A stretch of DNA of 64,000 bases from Breviolum minutum Mf 1.05b.01 (lineage: Eukaryota; Sar; Dinophyceae; Suessiales; Symbiodiniaceae). The number at the start of each line of letters is the position of its first letter. The first letter of the stretch is position 1. The notes under the pieces are model-generated. The model ran no database searches, was not told the DNA's origin, and saw nothing but the letters and a program-made list of their open reading frames with translations. Shown in pieces: positions 1-11,957 of this stretch. Location: contig DF239028.1 of assembly GCA_000507305.1 (NCBI GenBank), positions 124,001 through 188,000 on the forward strand. Direction: 5' to 3'. A program made the translations under genes and the position numbers.

Positions 1-358
1 TTCCGTACCAGTATGATTTGTTATCGGCAGGAAACAAGTCCATTTTGGCACAAAACATGTGTTGAATTTCGAGGTCGGCCTTTTGGACATTGAAATTGTT
101 CAAGGGTGCTTGTACAGTTCTTTGATGTTCCTGTTGTTGAAGCATGTGTTCAGGGCCTACCATATCATAGTCTGTAGAGTTTGATTTCTAGACAGCATGC
201 ATGCTTTCGTTTCGTACTCATGCGATGCATCATCCAAACTGTTTGCATAAAATTAAGCTTTTTGGCGTTCCGATTCAGACATAGTGTATGCATCTATTTT
301 TCAATATCGATAAATTTGAGCATCTAAATTTTACAAGTTGACCCACACACACACACAG

Positions 359-471
359 ACGACACAAGCGTTGTTGGCAAGGTGGTGCTGGACTATGAGG
401 GTGTATCAAAGCACCACGCAGAGGTGACTTTACGAGAGAAACTACCAGAAGAGGTGATCTTAGGATCCGAT
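359..471 (+). CDS. Candidate internal exon
   Basis: A GC-richer island (about 50%) after a CA-repeat ending in cag. Two bases then 37 codons: DTSVVGKVVLDYEGVSKHHA, EVTLREKLPEEVILGSD, up to gtgaag. Natural codons. Downstream, 540-835 is open in one frame with a single TGA (VALEYELQLQPKVQSALKHD and VTWHDLSEVHQRLPTMLSIR), perhaps further exons. Confidence 0.4.
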
Positions 472-1695
472 GTGAAGTGGGTTGCCTCAGCGTGGGGAAG
501 GCCATAGGCAATGATGGGTGAACCTAGCAACTAGAGGGGGTGGGTTGCCTTGGAATATGAGTTGCAACTGCAACCAAAAGTGCAATCTGCACTGAAGCAT
601 GACTACTTTAATGGATATTCTGATGATTTTTCACCATCAGCACCATGCCGCCATTCCCATTCCCTTCATTTTTTTTTACCTGAGTGATTGTTTGTGAACA
701 AATGCATCGCCAATCAATCACCTCCAAAACATGTCATGTTTGTTGTGACTTGGCACGACTTGAGTGAAGTTCACCAGAGGCTCCCTACTATGCTGTCCAT
801 CCGTGCGGCTCTCAAACACAGGAGCATTGTTGTGTACATATGTCGATGATATAATATGATATAATGTTAAAATAAAAATATGTATGATTGATCATGTAAT
901 GATAACATTTTTTAAATGTTTTAGCATGACATCTGAATAATGAACAAACAGTTTCAGCTTTATATTCGAATTTTAATTGTTCATTATACAAAAATGTGCT
1001 CGAACCAAAAAAATGGATATCCATCTAATTTTGATTTATCTTTATTTGATCCAAGTGGATTTATTTAATGCGCAATGGTTTATTATAGCTGTGGATATCT
1101 CATCACTTTGAATTTTAAATCCCTTAAATATGCTCATGAAAATCTATGTTGCAGATTTTTTGTGTCTCATCAAAATCACAAATTGCAGGCCGGGTGACTG
1201 TATTTTACAATTTGACATCATCGTTCGTTTTCAGTATCATCTCTTGAAGCTTTTACACAGCAGTGTCCGTATCCTGTCCTACTTCCACGCCCAATGTTTT
1301 GAGAAAATCATTTAGCTCAACCAACCCGCCAGATGGTCACATGGTTTAGTAAGGTGCGTTTAATTCAGGTCAAGGAGCCTTGCAGCGATTCATTCCTGCC
1401 AAGTGATCATGCCTTATGTATTTGATTCACTGGAAATGGTGCCGATAGCTTAAATAGACAATATCTGCAAGGAGAAGTTATGGGTATTTGAATTCAAGGC
1501 GGAGTCTTTTTTTGCAGGTCAACAGATTGAGAAGAAATGTATTAGTCATGTAATGACATATTTATGTATATATGTACATTTTCCATCCTCGTCATAACAC
1601 GGGGATCCTGTCGAAACTTTACATTGTGTTATATGCCCCAAAATGAAAACACGGTGTTTATGACAGAGATTATTATATCAAATTAAATCTTTCAG
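472..1695. other. Mostly AT-rich, weak coding scraps only
   Basis: 540-835 is open in one + frame apart from one TGA; 1371-1435 (SRSLAAIHSCQVIMPYVFDS) and 1519-1560 are weak exon candidates. The rest (840-1130) shows nothing. Confidence 0.4.
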
Positions 1696-2086
1696 ATTTG
1701 AAAGGATTACTTGGAACAACTGTCCCTTAGACAACGCGGGGTTGTGCCAGTTGTTAGTGATGAGTTGAATCTATTTTTGAATGTTTTCCGTTGTTTCTCT
1801 AACATTGGCTTCACCTCATACTTGATCCTCATGGTTCCTCCTCGCTACGCGTTCAGGTGATTTGACATCGAAAAATGGCATCGGCGTCCGGAAGACGCCT
1901 TTTGATCAGGAGAAAGTCATGTCGTATCAGGGGGAAGTGTGATATCTGGAGTGAACTATGATGTGAGGTCACTTGATTTCACCTCTGGATGGTTGTTAAG
2001 TAGGGGAAGCCACTTCAGATGATCCTAACTTCAGCTTCGTGACTTAGTGGATAACTCTCACTTGGGTCACATGGGGTATGGCATAG
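1696..2086 (+). CDS. Candidate exon chain (1696-1763, 1857-1936, 2035-2086)
   Basis: The pieces read FERITWNNCPLDNAGLCQLL, then DLTSKNGIGVRKTPFDQEKV, then LRDLVDNSHLGHMGYGI, with agreeing phases and cag acceptors. Short and moderately AT-rich, so individually weak. Confidence 0.3.
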
Positions 2087-2514
2087 GTGGGCCTTAGTTG
2101 GATTTATCAACCCATTTTGGTAGACTTAACCTTCATGTTTGTGTCTTGGCCGCTTGAATATTGCGCTTGGTTTGCCTTGAGTGAAAGAAAGTTGATTGGG
2201 ATGAAAAATGATGCCGTTCAAGATTTGGACATTGCAAAATGCAGTACCAATTTCTGAATAGTTCCTCTCCACCCGAACGGCATTGGCCCCCGGCTATTAC
2301 TGTTGCTAGTTCTACTGCTGGTACTTCCAATACGAACTATTTCTACGTACGCGTGCGATGGCATGTGGGGGACCCGACCATGGTTGTAGAGTGCGCGGCC
2401 AAAAACAATGATTATGTGTTTCTTAAATATTGGGATATATGCTAAATTATACGGTAAATCTTCCCCAAGTTGTTCACAATTTTCTCGCTATGTTACAACA
2501 CCTCACATTTACTG

Positions 2515-2613
2515 GGTTGTGGTTTCAACTATTTTTTTCATTTTCACCCCTGTTTGGGGAAGATTCTCAACTTGACTCATATTTTTCAAAGGGGGGTTGA
2601 ACCCACCAACCAG
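2515..2613. mobile_element. Family A inverted-repeat element (MITE-like)
   Basis: Starts gttgtggtttcaac, has the family core (ttttcacccctgtttggggaagat, then tttgactcatatttttcaaa) and ends ttgaacccaccaaccag. The ends are inverted copies of each other. Confidence 0.7.
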
Positions 2614-2711
2614 TTTATTTAATTTTTTGATACCTACACCAGATACACAAGTCACAATTAAGAACTTGCTTCACCCTGCTGTGCACGAAAAACTGTCCCG
2701 GACCCGAATAG

Positions 2712-3139
2712 GACAGTGTTCTTAGCGTCGCTTCCTTTGAGCGCTTGCAATCCGCAACCTCTCAGGCGAAGGATTTCCGGCCAGTGATGGATGGCGATAG
2801 ACTAAATGAGCCACCAGTATTTTATATGTATTTTTATGTATATTTTTATGATATCAGCTTTTGGTGTGACTGTGTGTGCTCTTGTTTCCTTACATCCAAA
2901 TGTGTGTTTCCTTTTTTGGTGTTTGGATAATTTTTAATAGTGTTTTTTTTTGAAAATTTGGACAGTTGAACGCTCAACACTTCATGTCGGCATCATCTGT
3001 TGTTCGCCTGCCCCTGGTTCCCCATGAAATAACTTTGCCCCTGCTGGTCGTCCAGCATTTTGTCGTGCAAATGCCGCACCAGGTCGTGCAAGATGGTTTC
3101 CTTCTTTGCAACCGGGGGGATTCGTGGGAAGTTCTGGGA
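2712..3139 (+). CDS. Candidate exon pair (2712-2816, 2966-about 3139)
   Basis: Exon one: DSVLSVASFERLQSATSQAK, DFRPVMDGDRLNEPP, phase 0 at gtattt. Exon two after tttggacag: LNAQHFMSASSVVRLPLVPH, EITLPLLVVQHFVVQMPHQV, then an uncertain 3' end. Phase 0 throughout. A family A element begins at 3199. Confidence 0.3.
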
Positions 3140-3198
3140 GTTGCACGGTCTGGGGTTTTTGCCTAATTGAAAACCATCCAAAATCCACAGTTTTCCGG

Positions 3199-3292
3199 GT
3201 GGTGGTTTTAAACATTTGTTATTTTCACCCCTATTTGGGGAAATGATCCAATTTGACAAATATTTTTCAGATGGGTTGAAACCACCAACTAG
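3199..3292. mobile_element. Family A inverted-repeat element
   Basis: gtggtggtttta at one end and gggttgaaaccaccaactag at the other, with the cacccctatttggggaaatg core. Confidence 0.75.
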
Positions 3293-3400
3293 TTATTGAA
3301 TTTCTTGGTTACCTGGATGACGGTGTCACTTTTCCGAGAGATAAAACACATATCTAGCATGTAGGAGGTTGAAATCTTTGTAACGTGTTTCTTTCACCAG

Positions 3401-4060
3401 ATGCCATTTCTTGTGCATTTCTTATCTGCCCAAGTAAGAAGACCATGGACTTGATTTTGTGAAATGGCAAAAATCTATTATGTATATACGTATATATATA
3501 TATATAAATTCTCTACATAAAACAAAATGCATCTATACTTTTTGCAGACTTCAGACTTATGCTTCGTTTCTTACGTTAAGAACTTGCAAATGTACCTAGT
3601 AGCAACTTCCCATGCCATGTCTACCATGGCTAAGGCTGTTGCATTGTGATCCCAGCCAAGAGCCGCCATCATGACAAACAGTCGCCTGGCAACACTTTGA
3701 TACCATGACGAGGATATCAAGATATCACTGGTTTCCCGCCCCCCCCCCCACCGCAATGGGGCCCCCACTATACAGAAACAAGGGTGAACAAATTAAGGCC
3801 TGTCTTTTGGGGGACAATGTTGGCTAATAGTCCTTTAATATGCGCTTATTTCTGGTGGGGGTAGTTTTGGTGGGGGCAGTTGGGAGGGCCATGACTATAT
3901 TGAAGTGCTGTAAAAACACCCCAGGGTGCACCCATCCAAAACTCAGTGTTTTTTTGAAGGGAACCTGAAAAGTGATGCTGAGATGGTTGAGGGTGATACA
4001 GTGATACACATTGCCTACTATTTTGAAGGTGCGAAGCATTGCATGAAACGCTGTGAAAAG
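3401..4060 (+). CDS. Candidate exon chain (3401-3433, 3548-3645, 3925-4060)
   Basis: MPFLVHFLSAQ ends at a gtaaga donor; the next follows tttttgcag: TSDLCFVSYVKNLQMYLVAT, SHAMSTMAKAVA; the third: VHPSKTQCFFEGNLKSDAEM, VEGDTVIHIAYYFEGAKHCM. Phases agree throughout. The antisense strand is open over the middle exon. Confidence 0.3.
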
Positions 4061-4430
4061 GTGATTAAATTATTTGTATAAAGGTTATAAAGACCATCAA
4101 ATGCAACTCTCTTGAAATGCACACATTGCCTATAGGGCCTAGGATGTTGTTGTTTTCTATTAAAAGGTGGTCTCAACCATTTTTAATTGGCACTGCTGAC
4201 GAAGATTTCCCCTTGATTTTTCTCCCACATTTTTTTTGAGGATGGCCAAAAAAAAACATGTTGTTGCGACCTTTCAACTTGTTCTTTGTAATTCACTCAT
4301 AAGTTGGTTGTTTACGGTCGGATTGCAGTGGACGCCTGTCACTTTTATTTTGGTATATTTTGGTCCTAAAGCTCGATGACTGACATGGGGAGGAATGGGT
4401 GGTCAGAGGAAGCGTTGGAACATTCCTCAG

Positions 4431-5063
4431 TGTACCCAAGGTCAATGCTAGACTGCTAGACATGATAGGTGAAACCCAACTGATTGGTCAGAATTGACTG
4501 AGCCTGTCGACTATCTCGCATATAGTGGTTTCAATAGTTAGTAGACGAATGTAAGCATGTAAAGAATATTTGAATACACAGGTATGAACATATACTGTAA
4601 ATCAAGAATGTGACGTGGCTATGGGTGCCAAAGGGCCAAGACAATCATATAAGTAATCATGTTTAGTCAAATATGTACAATGATTCGTAGTTGGTAGTAG
4701 GTCCATCTTTCGACTGTCCACTATTTGAGACACCCTTGTGTAAGAGAAACAGAACCTGAAGACTACCACGTATTGTGTTTGTTTCCTGCACATGTGTATC
4801 TCTCCGTGGATGAAAATAATACGCATTGATAGGGGATCTTTTCGTAACATGTCATCCATGTGTATGTAACACATGTTGGGAATCTCCCCTGTTCACATAT
4901 GATATCATTGGAAGATATTTCAGAAGTCAGACTGACCAAAACGACGATTCACAGGATGACGGTGGAACAACGCATCATCACCTTCTACGTGAGCACGGTG
5001 ATGGTGGATGTCCAAAGCTTATCAACTGTGACTAGAATCAGGACCTTATGGTTTTGCAAAGAG
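4431..5063 (+). CDS. Candidate exon pair (4431-4468, 4924-5063)
   Basis: Exon one after cattcctcag: VPKVNARLLDMI, phase 1 exit at gtgaaa. Exon two after gatatttcag: VRLTKTTIHRMTVEQRIITF, YVSTVMVDVQSLSTVTRIRT, LWFCKE, to gttccc. Phases agree; a family C element starts four bases after the end. Low GC, so chance is possible. Confidence 0.3.
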
Positions 5064-5066
5064 GTT

Positions 5067-5161
5067 CCCATAGGATCCATGTATGGTATATTTACGTGCA
5101 TTTACCATAAAAATCAACCAAATGTAGGTGTACAGTATATACCATACATGGATCCTATGGG
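5067..5161. mobile_element. Family C palindromic element
   Basis: cccataggatccatgtatgg pairs perfectly with ccatacatggatcctatggg; the loop has tttaccataaaaatcaacca. Confidence 0.8.
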
Positions 5162-5313
5162 GTTTGGAGTATGTCAGTCCCCTCTTTGCGTGTCTTTTTC
5201 AACTCAACCGACGCCTTTTAAGAGGAAAACCGTGACGAAAATGACGGTAGGCCGTACCCTGGGACCCTACCGTCAATTCATTCCACCTTGGATTTGCGAA
5301 ACACGTCGCTGAG

Positions 5314-5445
5314 GTGCCTGTACCTGTGCCTGTGCCAGTTCCCGCGCCCGCACCAGTACCAGTAGCACCGGTCGCCCCACGTCCAGTTCTCGAGCGACCT
5401 GTGCCAGTGATACGCCATGTGGCGCCGCCAGTGGTGGCAGCACCC
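5314..5445 (+). CDS. Candidate exon, Val/Pro/Ala-rich
   Basis: About 64% GC, 44 codons: VPVPVPVPVPAPAPVPVAPV, then APRPVLERPVPVIRHVAPPV, to a gtatct donor. Such Val-Pro repeats occur in dinoflagellate structural proteins, and resemble alveolin-type repeats only loosely. The 5' boundary (ctgag) is a weak acceptor. Confidence 0.4.
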
Positions 5446-5702
5446 GTATCTTGGAAAGCTGGAAAGGGGTGGGTTGTACTCGTAGGTGTTCTTGCGAAGA
5501 AAGCTGCAAATCCACGACATGAAGAAATTCATATTGATTACACTATTTTTTGAATATTTTTTGATATTTTTTGATAAACTTACCTTGATGATCCTTGATG
5601 GAATTAAAAGTCAACACGTACACATAGTCTTGTACATTGCCGGTTGGGGCCAGCTTTCGAAATGTGTGAGAATTTGATGCTTTCCCGTGCTTTCCCTACT
5701 AG

Positions 5703-5828
5703 CAGCGTGTCCTCTTCGAAAGAAAAAAAGTGGTATATGTACCATTGAGTGATCCACCACTGTCAAAGTGGATCATCGAGATTCTTTGCGGCAACCCCGC
5801 AGCACTCAAATACGTGAAGATTCTTGTG
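5703..5828 (+). CDS. Candidate exon
   Basis: After acceptor ctttccctactag, phase 0, 42 codons: QRVLFERKKVVYVPLSDPPL, SKWIIEILCGNPAALKYVKI. The next frame is open directly after it (NDGLLEDAFAKAIQLYLPPS), so either a frameshift or a different exon follows. Confidence 0.35.
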
Positions 5829-5956
5829 GTACAATGATGGACTATTAGAAGATGCATTTGCTAAAGCTATACAGCTGTACCTTCCTCCTTCTTTTCAACG
5901 GACAGAGCGGGGTAGGAGCCTTTTTTAAGATGACCCTCAGGTTGTAACACCAACAG

Positions 5957-6224
5957 AGGCAGACTTCGCGAAGGCCATGAAAGATGAGTTGTGTGAGTTG
6001 TGCTTTGGTAAAAGTAAGTGCCAGTGATAGGTGATATGTTGGTCGCTAAGGAGTGACAGTAAGAAATCTTATGAAATCTCCCTTTCTTGGTTGCCCAGCC
6101 TGAAATCGAGGTCTGAAGTTTGATTCTTGTCATTTCAGGGGACAAAATCTACGTGAGCCACTCATCCAATCAACTAATGGTCCTATCAAATTGCCAGGAT
6201 TTTGACGATGATGTTCCTTTTTGG
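5957..6224 (+). CDS. Candidate exon pair (5957-6013, 6139-6224)
   Basis: Exon one: ADFAKAMKDELCELCFGK, leaving phase 1 at gtaagt. Exon two follows ttgtcatttcag with two bases: DKIYVSHSSNQLMVLSNCQD, FDDDVPFW, to gtaggg. Phases agree. Both splice sites are good, the peptides are short. Confidence 0.35.
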
Positions 6225-8249
6225 GTAGGGGGGCTTTGCTGAAGGAAATGTCATCACCGAGAAGGGGCGGGCAGCCTTCGAAAACTCCTGATAGAAGCAC
6301 TGGGAGGGTCACAGATAGCAAAGCGATGCATATGTGTCCATGTGTCTGTACTTGTAACTCAAGAAGGCAGATGGTTTGTATTCCTGTATGTGGGTTTTTT
6401 TTGAACGAACATTTTTTTTCATGACTCCTTTCATTTTTTCAGTCTTTTGGTGAGTATTTAAACTGAAATGGCCGTGTACACAGAGACTTGCTACGCTGCA
6501 CGGCCAGGCATTGAAGCCAAAGAAAAAGAAAAAACCTAAGACAGGCCCTCTTGACTTGTGTCATGAAAATCTCCTTACTTTCACCCCCAAAAGCCACTTC
6601 CCACCATGATCTTAGTGTCAGTTTCTTTTATAACGTCTCGTTTTCATGGACACTGAGGGTTAGTATCTAATAACTTGACACATCTTTATCAAACCGGAAA
6701 ACCCATGAGAGGGCATATGGGGGCATTAGTCGGCACACCGGAATCTGGCCCAGATAGTGATTAAATGGTAATACCCAGATGACATTGTAAAAAAGGTGTT
6801 TGATGTTGCTCACTTTCTGAATCAATAGAACTTTGGGTCGGTTCAAAATCACTAGGATGGTCCTGGTGAGGGAGAACATGGACATGCTTCAATTGGGTTG
6901 TTTTGATGCCAATATAAACCGACTTCTTATTCCAAGATATTCCAGGTGGGTAACGTATCATCATGCGAGTAAAGGAACAACTGAAACTGAGGTAGTTAGA
7001 TGAAACAGTGAATGATCGCTCGTGTCAGGTAATCTAGTTTTAGATACACCTGCAAAGTCTATTGTATTGTACAGATTTCGATTACAGCACTTTCGATCAA
7101 TTATATACCAGTTGTGCCTCATTGTTTGAAAGTGCAGAGATACACCGGAAATTTGATTGAGATTGGAGATTTGTAAGTGGACTGGCATTCAAAAGAGGCG
7201 TGATCATCAACGACAACAACAGCCACTGAAACCAACTCTTTAGCACGTGTGAAGATAAGCATTAGTGGATTCTCACCCAGCAAATGATCTTGATCTTTCG
7301 CCAGCCTTAGGCTCTACACGTGTACTGAACTGGTGATTTCTAGTTAGACGTCACACAAGGACGAACCCCAAAATGTAGCAAGTGCTAAGGGAATCCTGCA
7401 AAAATGGTCTAACCTCGATGGACATTCAGGGTCGGTTCGTGGGTTGTGATGGCCTTATTTCTCCCAGCGACCAGAATCAATTCAACCTGGGCAAGTTCAG
7501 GGGAAATTCCACGGAAACATTGCCAGATCAATATGTTGTTTTCACTGCAGAAACCCTTCCCGTAGCCAGATAATGCGAAATAGTGGCATGTAAAGTAAAA
7601 CATAAGAGTATATATATATATAGAGAGACGAAGAACAACATCACAATTATAATGAATACAAAGAGGTTCTTGAATGTTATTGTCCTCCACGTTTCCTCCT
7701 CTCTATTCTCCTTCCAAGTTGTAAGTTATTCCAGGTATGGAAATGGAGGAGTGCTACTGCAGGGCTTGGTGATAGAAACTGTGAAACGTGCGAGCTAGGT
7801 CTAGGTGTTTTGCATGCAACGGGAGTATCTTTTTGGTGCTTAACAAGGGAACAATTTGGATTTGGTAGATCTACAATCTCTATGTTTCCCCAACCCTTAG
7901 GTGTGAATTTGCAGCAGTTGGTGCGGAGGGGTTCTGAAATATAAAGAAATACTGTATATTCCTTGCAAATATGCATCATACATATACATTATTATCTCTA
8001 TAATTAATATACCTTTTCAGATTTCAACGTGTATGATAAACGGAGGTAGAAATGATGCAGGTGCACTTGTAAGTACACCTATTTCTAGATCTGTATGGTT
8101 CTCTTTACGGCGCCAGCAAAAACATAAACATCAGAAAATTCTCACCACACCAGCCGACCAAAAACTCGGAGGAGCGTGTAACCTTTGCTCGTCCAGTGAC
8201 TACGCAAGGGTCAGGGACTCAAACGAGACGAATCTCGTGGTGATGATGT

Positions 8250-8288
<39 letters not shown>

Positions 8289-9020
8289 CGACGACGACAA
8301 CGGTGATGGCAGACATGATGTGGGTTACAGTATCAGTATTCAAGTATTTATTGTGCTTGAACAGAATCTTTGCCAGTTTGGGATGGTCAAATCCTATCAT
8401 CAGTGGCATAGTTGCCTGACCAATGGGTGTTCTGTTTTCTCGCAATGGTTAACCAATAAAAGTCCACATGGACAAAAATTCAAACAATACACATGGTAAT
8501 GTGATTTCCGTATGTGCAGGATCTCGGAATATGTTTTTTTCCAACTAAGGTATCTTCCATTCACAGAACTGAATGTATACCCCCAAAAATTTCACCTAGA
8601 TACTTAGATTCCAAAAATGATGGCTTTTTACAATGTGTCGCCTTTCAAATATGGTTAAGTATTTCTATGTTAAAAAAACTCAGGGGTTTCACTCCAAACT
8701 GCCTTTCCTTTGCTAGTTTTCCGACTTGGGTGCCAAAGGGTCTGGATTGGGACTTCCTAGTGCGAGGATTCACAGTATCTATTGGATCTACCCCCACCTA
8801 GGATGCAATCGTCACCACCAGGAGTCACAACTAAACCTTCATTGGAAAAGAACCCTGATTGTTTAGGGTGCTGTATATAAGGGATTATACCACCCAGATA
8901 TGTGGGGATTAAAGAAACGCCCATATCAGGATCCTTATAAAACCAAGCATTATTTCAGTGGAATGTCAAGCCATACCATTTGGGAACTTGGCACCCTCCT
9001 TTTTTCTCACTTCCGACCAG
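6225..9020. other. Intron or spacer with weak exon candidates
   Basis: Possible exons: 6829-6945 (TLGRFKITRMVLVRENMDML), 7075-7172 with a gtaagt donor (ISITALSINYIPVVPHCLKV), 7260-7332 (ALVDSHPANDLDLSPALGST), 8021-8068 with a gtaagt donor (ISTCMINGGRNDAGAL) and 8717-8774 (FSDLGAKGSGLGLPSARIHS). Each is too short to call alone. Confidence 0.35.
8240..8303. repeat. Trinucleotide repeat (gat)n, (gac)n
   Basis: Runs of gatgatgat then gacgacgac. The Met-rich open frame across it is an artefact. Confidence 0.9.
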
Positions 9021-9117
9021 GGAAGCTCAGCCCCGATTTAAGCAGCAAAACACTCCCGTGAACCAGATAATGCTAAGGGGAAGATGCCTGCTGAATACTG
9101 AAAATATTTTCCACCCA
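9021..9117 (+). CDS. Candidate exon
   Basis: After acceptor cacttccgaccag one base then EAQPRFKQQNTPVNQIMLRG, RCLLNTENIFHP and a gtcatt site. Just after, in the next frame, HEEELGPPVNYHGAKSTMNV is open; the two join if one T is added to a run of six. Confidence 0.3.
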
Positions 9118-9599
9118 GTCATTTTTTGTTTGAGATACATGAAGAGGAACTAGGCCCTCCAGTAAATTATCATGGCGCGAAATCCACTATGAATGTAGAC
9201 ATGTTCTTGTGGAGATTTGGTTTATTTCCAGCTATTTTTTTTTGCTGTAAATGTAACAGAAGATGCTTGATCTTCCCTTGTGGGATGAATATCTTGGGAA
9301 CTCTTGCATGTTGAAGACAAAGATCATGTTTATCCAATTTTAATCACATGAAATGGACTCGTCATGGGCTAAATCTACTGAAGGATACCCTTCCACAATC
9401 CATGGTCCGGTAGAACATAGCAATCCCCTAGGACTGTGAAAGTACACCATATCCATTTTACACTTCCACGACTCTGGGAAGAGTACTATAAAGACAACTT
9501 TCATCCAAGTGCTTGGTTCTTGAGATTGCTAGCTAAACATTAGCTATACCTATTCTGAGGCCATTACATGGCATATTCCGATTCAAGATATTCTTTCTT

Positions 9600-9735
9600 A
9601 TTGTCTCAAGATTTTTGGGGGATACATAGGCTACACTCCTGAAAATGACAGTGGAACCTAAAAGACCCAATTGAAAAGGAAAATCATCTTCCAAAACCTG
9701 AGCTTGGGGTTCCATGTTAATTTTCCAGGGCGTAA
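9600..9735. mobile_element. Family G-like element
   Basis: Contains aaaggaaaatcatcttccaa and ends gttccatgttaattttccag; left arm poorly kept. Confidence 0.45.
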
Positions 9736-10219
9736 AAGGTGCAGTCCAGCTACCACCGTGAACAAATCAACCAACCAATTGAATTTGTTGCGCCAACGCC
9801 ACGTTCCTGTGAGACTTGCCACATTGACGGGAGAGGTGCCATCGAAAAGCCATTGGATTGAGCGAGTTTTTGGTGTAAAAAAAACTTGTCATTCTGAGAA
9901 ATATCCAGAGGATTACCATGGGAACTAACGTATCTATACATAATTTTCCTACATTATCACCTCAGAAAAAACAAGTTTGAAGATCATTTTGCCTTTTTAA
10001 GCAAAGGTGGGATATGTTAGTGCCTTGGCGGTTTTATTTGTTTTTTTTGGGGGAGGAGTCGGAGCTAACTATAGTTCGTCTATTTCACATCTAAGTTGGA
10101 TGTTCTTGTTTCCAAGGCCAAAACATGGCCATGTAGAAGAGTCGGAATTGGCTGCAGAATGGAATGTGGTTTCAAAAGAAAAGCGCTTGCATATACTTTC
10201 TTCAAACAAATAATCGTAG

Positions 10220-10429
10220 TATAGACCCCATGTCTACGTTTGTCAAGCCAATGAATATCACACAAAGAACTCTGGGTTTCGACGGTGAGTCTAACATGCC
10301 TCCGTATCCTTCAGTCTGGAATGGGTCCCCATGTTGCCAACATTTTCAATGGTCAATGCTGACAAAGACTGCCCCTACACAGAGCCAACTTCACAACTTC
10401 TTGCCCCAAAACCCACGACTGAAAATTAG
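10220..10429 (+). CDS. Candidate exon pair (10220-10284, 10315-10429)
   Basis: Exon one reads RPHVYVCQANEYHTKNSGFR and ends at a good gtgagt donor in phase 2. Exon two follows gtatccttcag with one base: LEWVPMLPTFSMVNADKDCP, YTEPTSQLLAPKPTTEN, TAG at 10427. Phases agree, though the intron would be only 30 bases. The unspliced frame 10164-10436 is open too. Confidence 0.35.
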
Positions 10430-10507
10430 GTTTTAGTTTGCTATTAGTACCCTAGAATCCAGGTTTTTGTTTAATTTATGTATGACATGTAAGTTATGTA
10501 TATCTAG

Positions 10508-10609
10508 GTAGTGGTTTTACGTATTGTTTGTTTATTTTCACCCCGATTCTTCGGGAAAGGATCCAACTTGACGATCATATTTTTAAGATGGGTTGAAGCC
10601 ACCAACTAG
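10508..10609. mobile_element. Family A inverted-repeat element
   Basis: Preceded by ctag, starts gtagtggtttta and ends ggttgaagccaccaactag; core caccccgattcttcgggaaa. Confidence 0.7.
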
Positions 10610-11032
10610 TTTGCTGATTAAAAGCTACCGATATGACAGACTAATATAACCAAGACTTATATATATATATATATATTCATATCCCACTTCTTTACCATCT
10701 TTTATATATGCCCCAAAACCACCAATTAGTCAATGGTTTTTTTTACTCTGCATTTTTTACCATAAGGATGACCCATTCACGTAGGTAAAATAGATCAGTC
10801 CCATTTGGTGGATTGGGAAACAGTTCAGGAAATTACATATAAATCTGGTCAAATTAATACAGTATATCGACCTCACACGAGTTTTTCACCCCAAATGATC
10901 CAAATGGTGGTGAAAAGTCAGGGAACTCCCCGGCTATTTCAGTGAAATCAGCGGTTGGTGAGATAGTATTCTTTTTTGGGCCAGATATATCCTTTACCAC
11001 CTGGAAAGGATCGATGGTGACCCGCCACTCCC

Positions 11033-11182
11033 ATGGTGAAAATCATGGTCCCGAAACCGAAAAAAAAGCCACCGGTTCACTTGGGAGTTGCGTCACCGAT
11101 CCCAGGCTTGGCCGCCAGTCTTGCCTCGAGAGGCGGGGGTGGGGGGTCCGTGGTAGTTTGTTGGGATGATCCCCCCGTCTGA
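11033..11182 (+). CDS. Candidate exon or small ORF, basic then Gly-rich
   Basis: An ATG-started frame of 49 residues: MVKIMVPKPKKKPPVHLGVA, SPIPGLAASLASRGGGGGSV, then VVCWDDPPV and TGA. About 60% GC. Overlaps a second frame (10942-11169) that joins it across a run of eight A, so a one-base indel there could matter. Confidence 0.35.
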   Translation: MVKIMVPKPKKKPPVHLGVASPIPGLAASLASRGGGGGSVVVCWDDPPV

Positions 11183-11329
11183 AAACTAAGAACATATAGG
11201 CAAAATTAAATCACCATTTTTTAATAGGAGATATGATATATCTTCAAATGGGTTGATTTTCCCAGTGTCATCTTAGTTTTCTGGGGTGTAACAGAAATAT
11301 GGATCCTGGTCGCTGGTCGAAGTTTTTTA

Positions 11330-11430
11330 AAGGAGTTTCATGTTCTTTTTTCTATTGTTTACCTTGATCAAATTGGGGAAATGATCCAATTTGATGATTT
11401 TCAAATGGGTTGAAACCAGCCAGTGATTTT
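11330..11430. mobile_element. Diverged family A element
   Basis: Keeps aatgatccaatttgatgatt and caaatgggttgaaaccagcc; the 5' end is lost. Confidence 0.45.
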
Positions 11431-11802
11431 GGGGTCTAGAGTTTCCGTATTTTTTTTTAGACATAGGAAGCAATGACTGTTGATGGAGAAACCTGTTGGT
11501 GAAATCGGACAAATCATTTGAGGAAGAAGTAGTTTAGCTCATCATGTGCTGTGTTTTGTTTAGTTCTTGGTGGAGGATTTCAGCCATCAAGAGTGCATTT
11601 TAGTTGTATCCCCAATGGTTTGTGTGAGTTGTTTTGTTAAATATTAAACCAACTGTGCAAATTAGATGAAAGATATTAGATACATGGCTGTCGCTAGTTT
11701 GAACAATCATATTGCCCTAGAATCCTTCACATCGCCAATGTTTTTTTTTGCAACAACATCAAGGTCAACCTCATTTTTTGTTTGTGGTCTTTTAATGGGG
11801 GA

Positions 11803-11957
11803 GTACTTGGAGGATCATCCAGTTTAGTAAGTAGTTAGCAAGCATGGTTCGTTTTCAGCCCCTAAGTAGGGTTGTGGGATCCCTTCCAAATGGCCCAGAT
11901 CGCTCAACAAATGGGGCTTGTAAATTATATAACTAACTGGGATGACCCTCCAAGTAC
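11803..11957. repeat. Inverted-repeat element
   Basis: gtacttggaggatcatccag pairs with ctgggatgaccctccaagtac. A related half (cttggaggatcatcccaggt) is at 52351. Confidence 0.7.

Noticed and set aside
5829-5848. A gap of about 20 bases from gt to ag, seen also at 6225, 8069 and 38047
   Set aside because: Micro-introns of this size would be remarkable, but in at least one case removing it creates a stop, and gt...ag pairs this far apart are common by chance.
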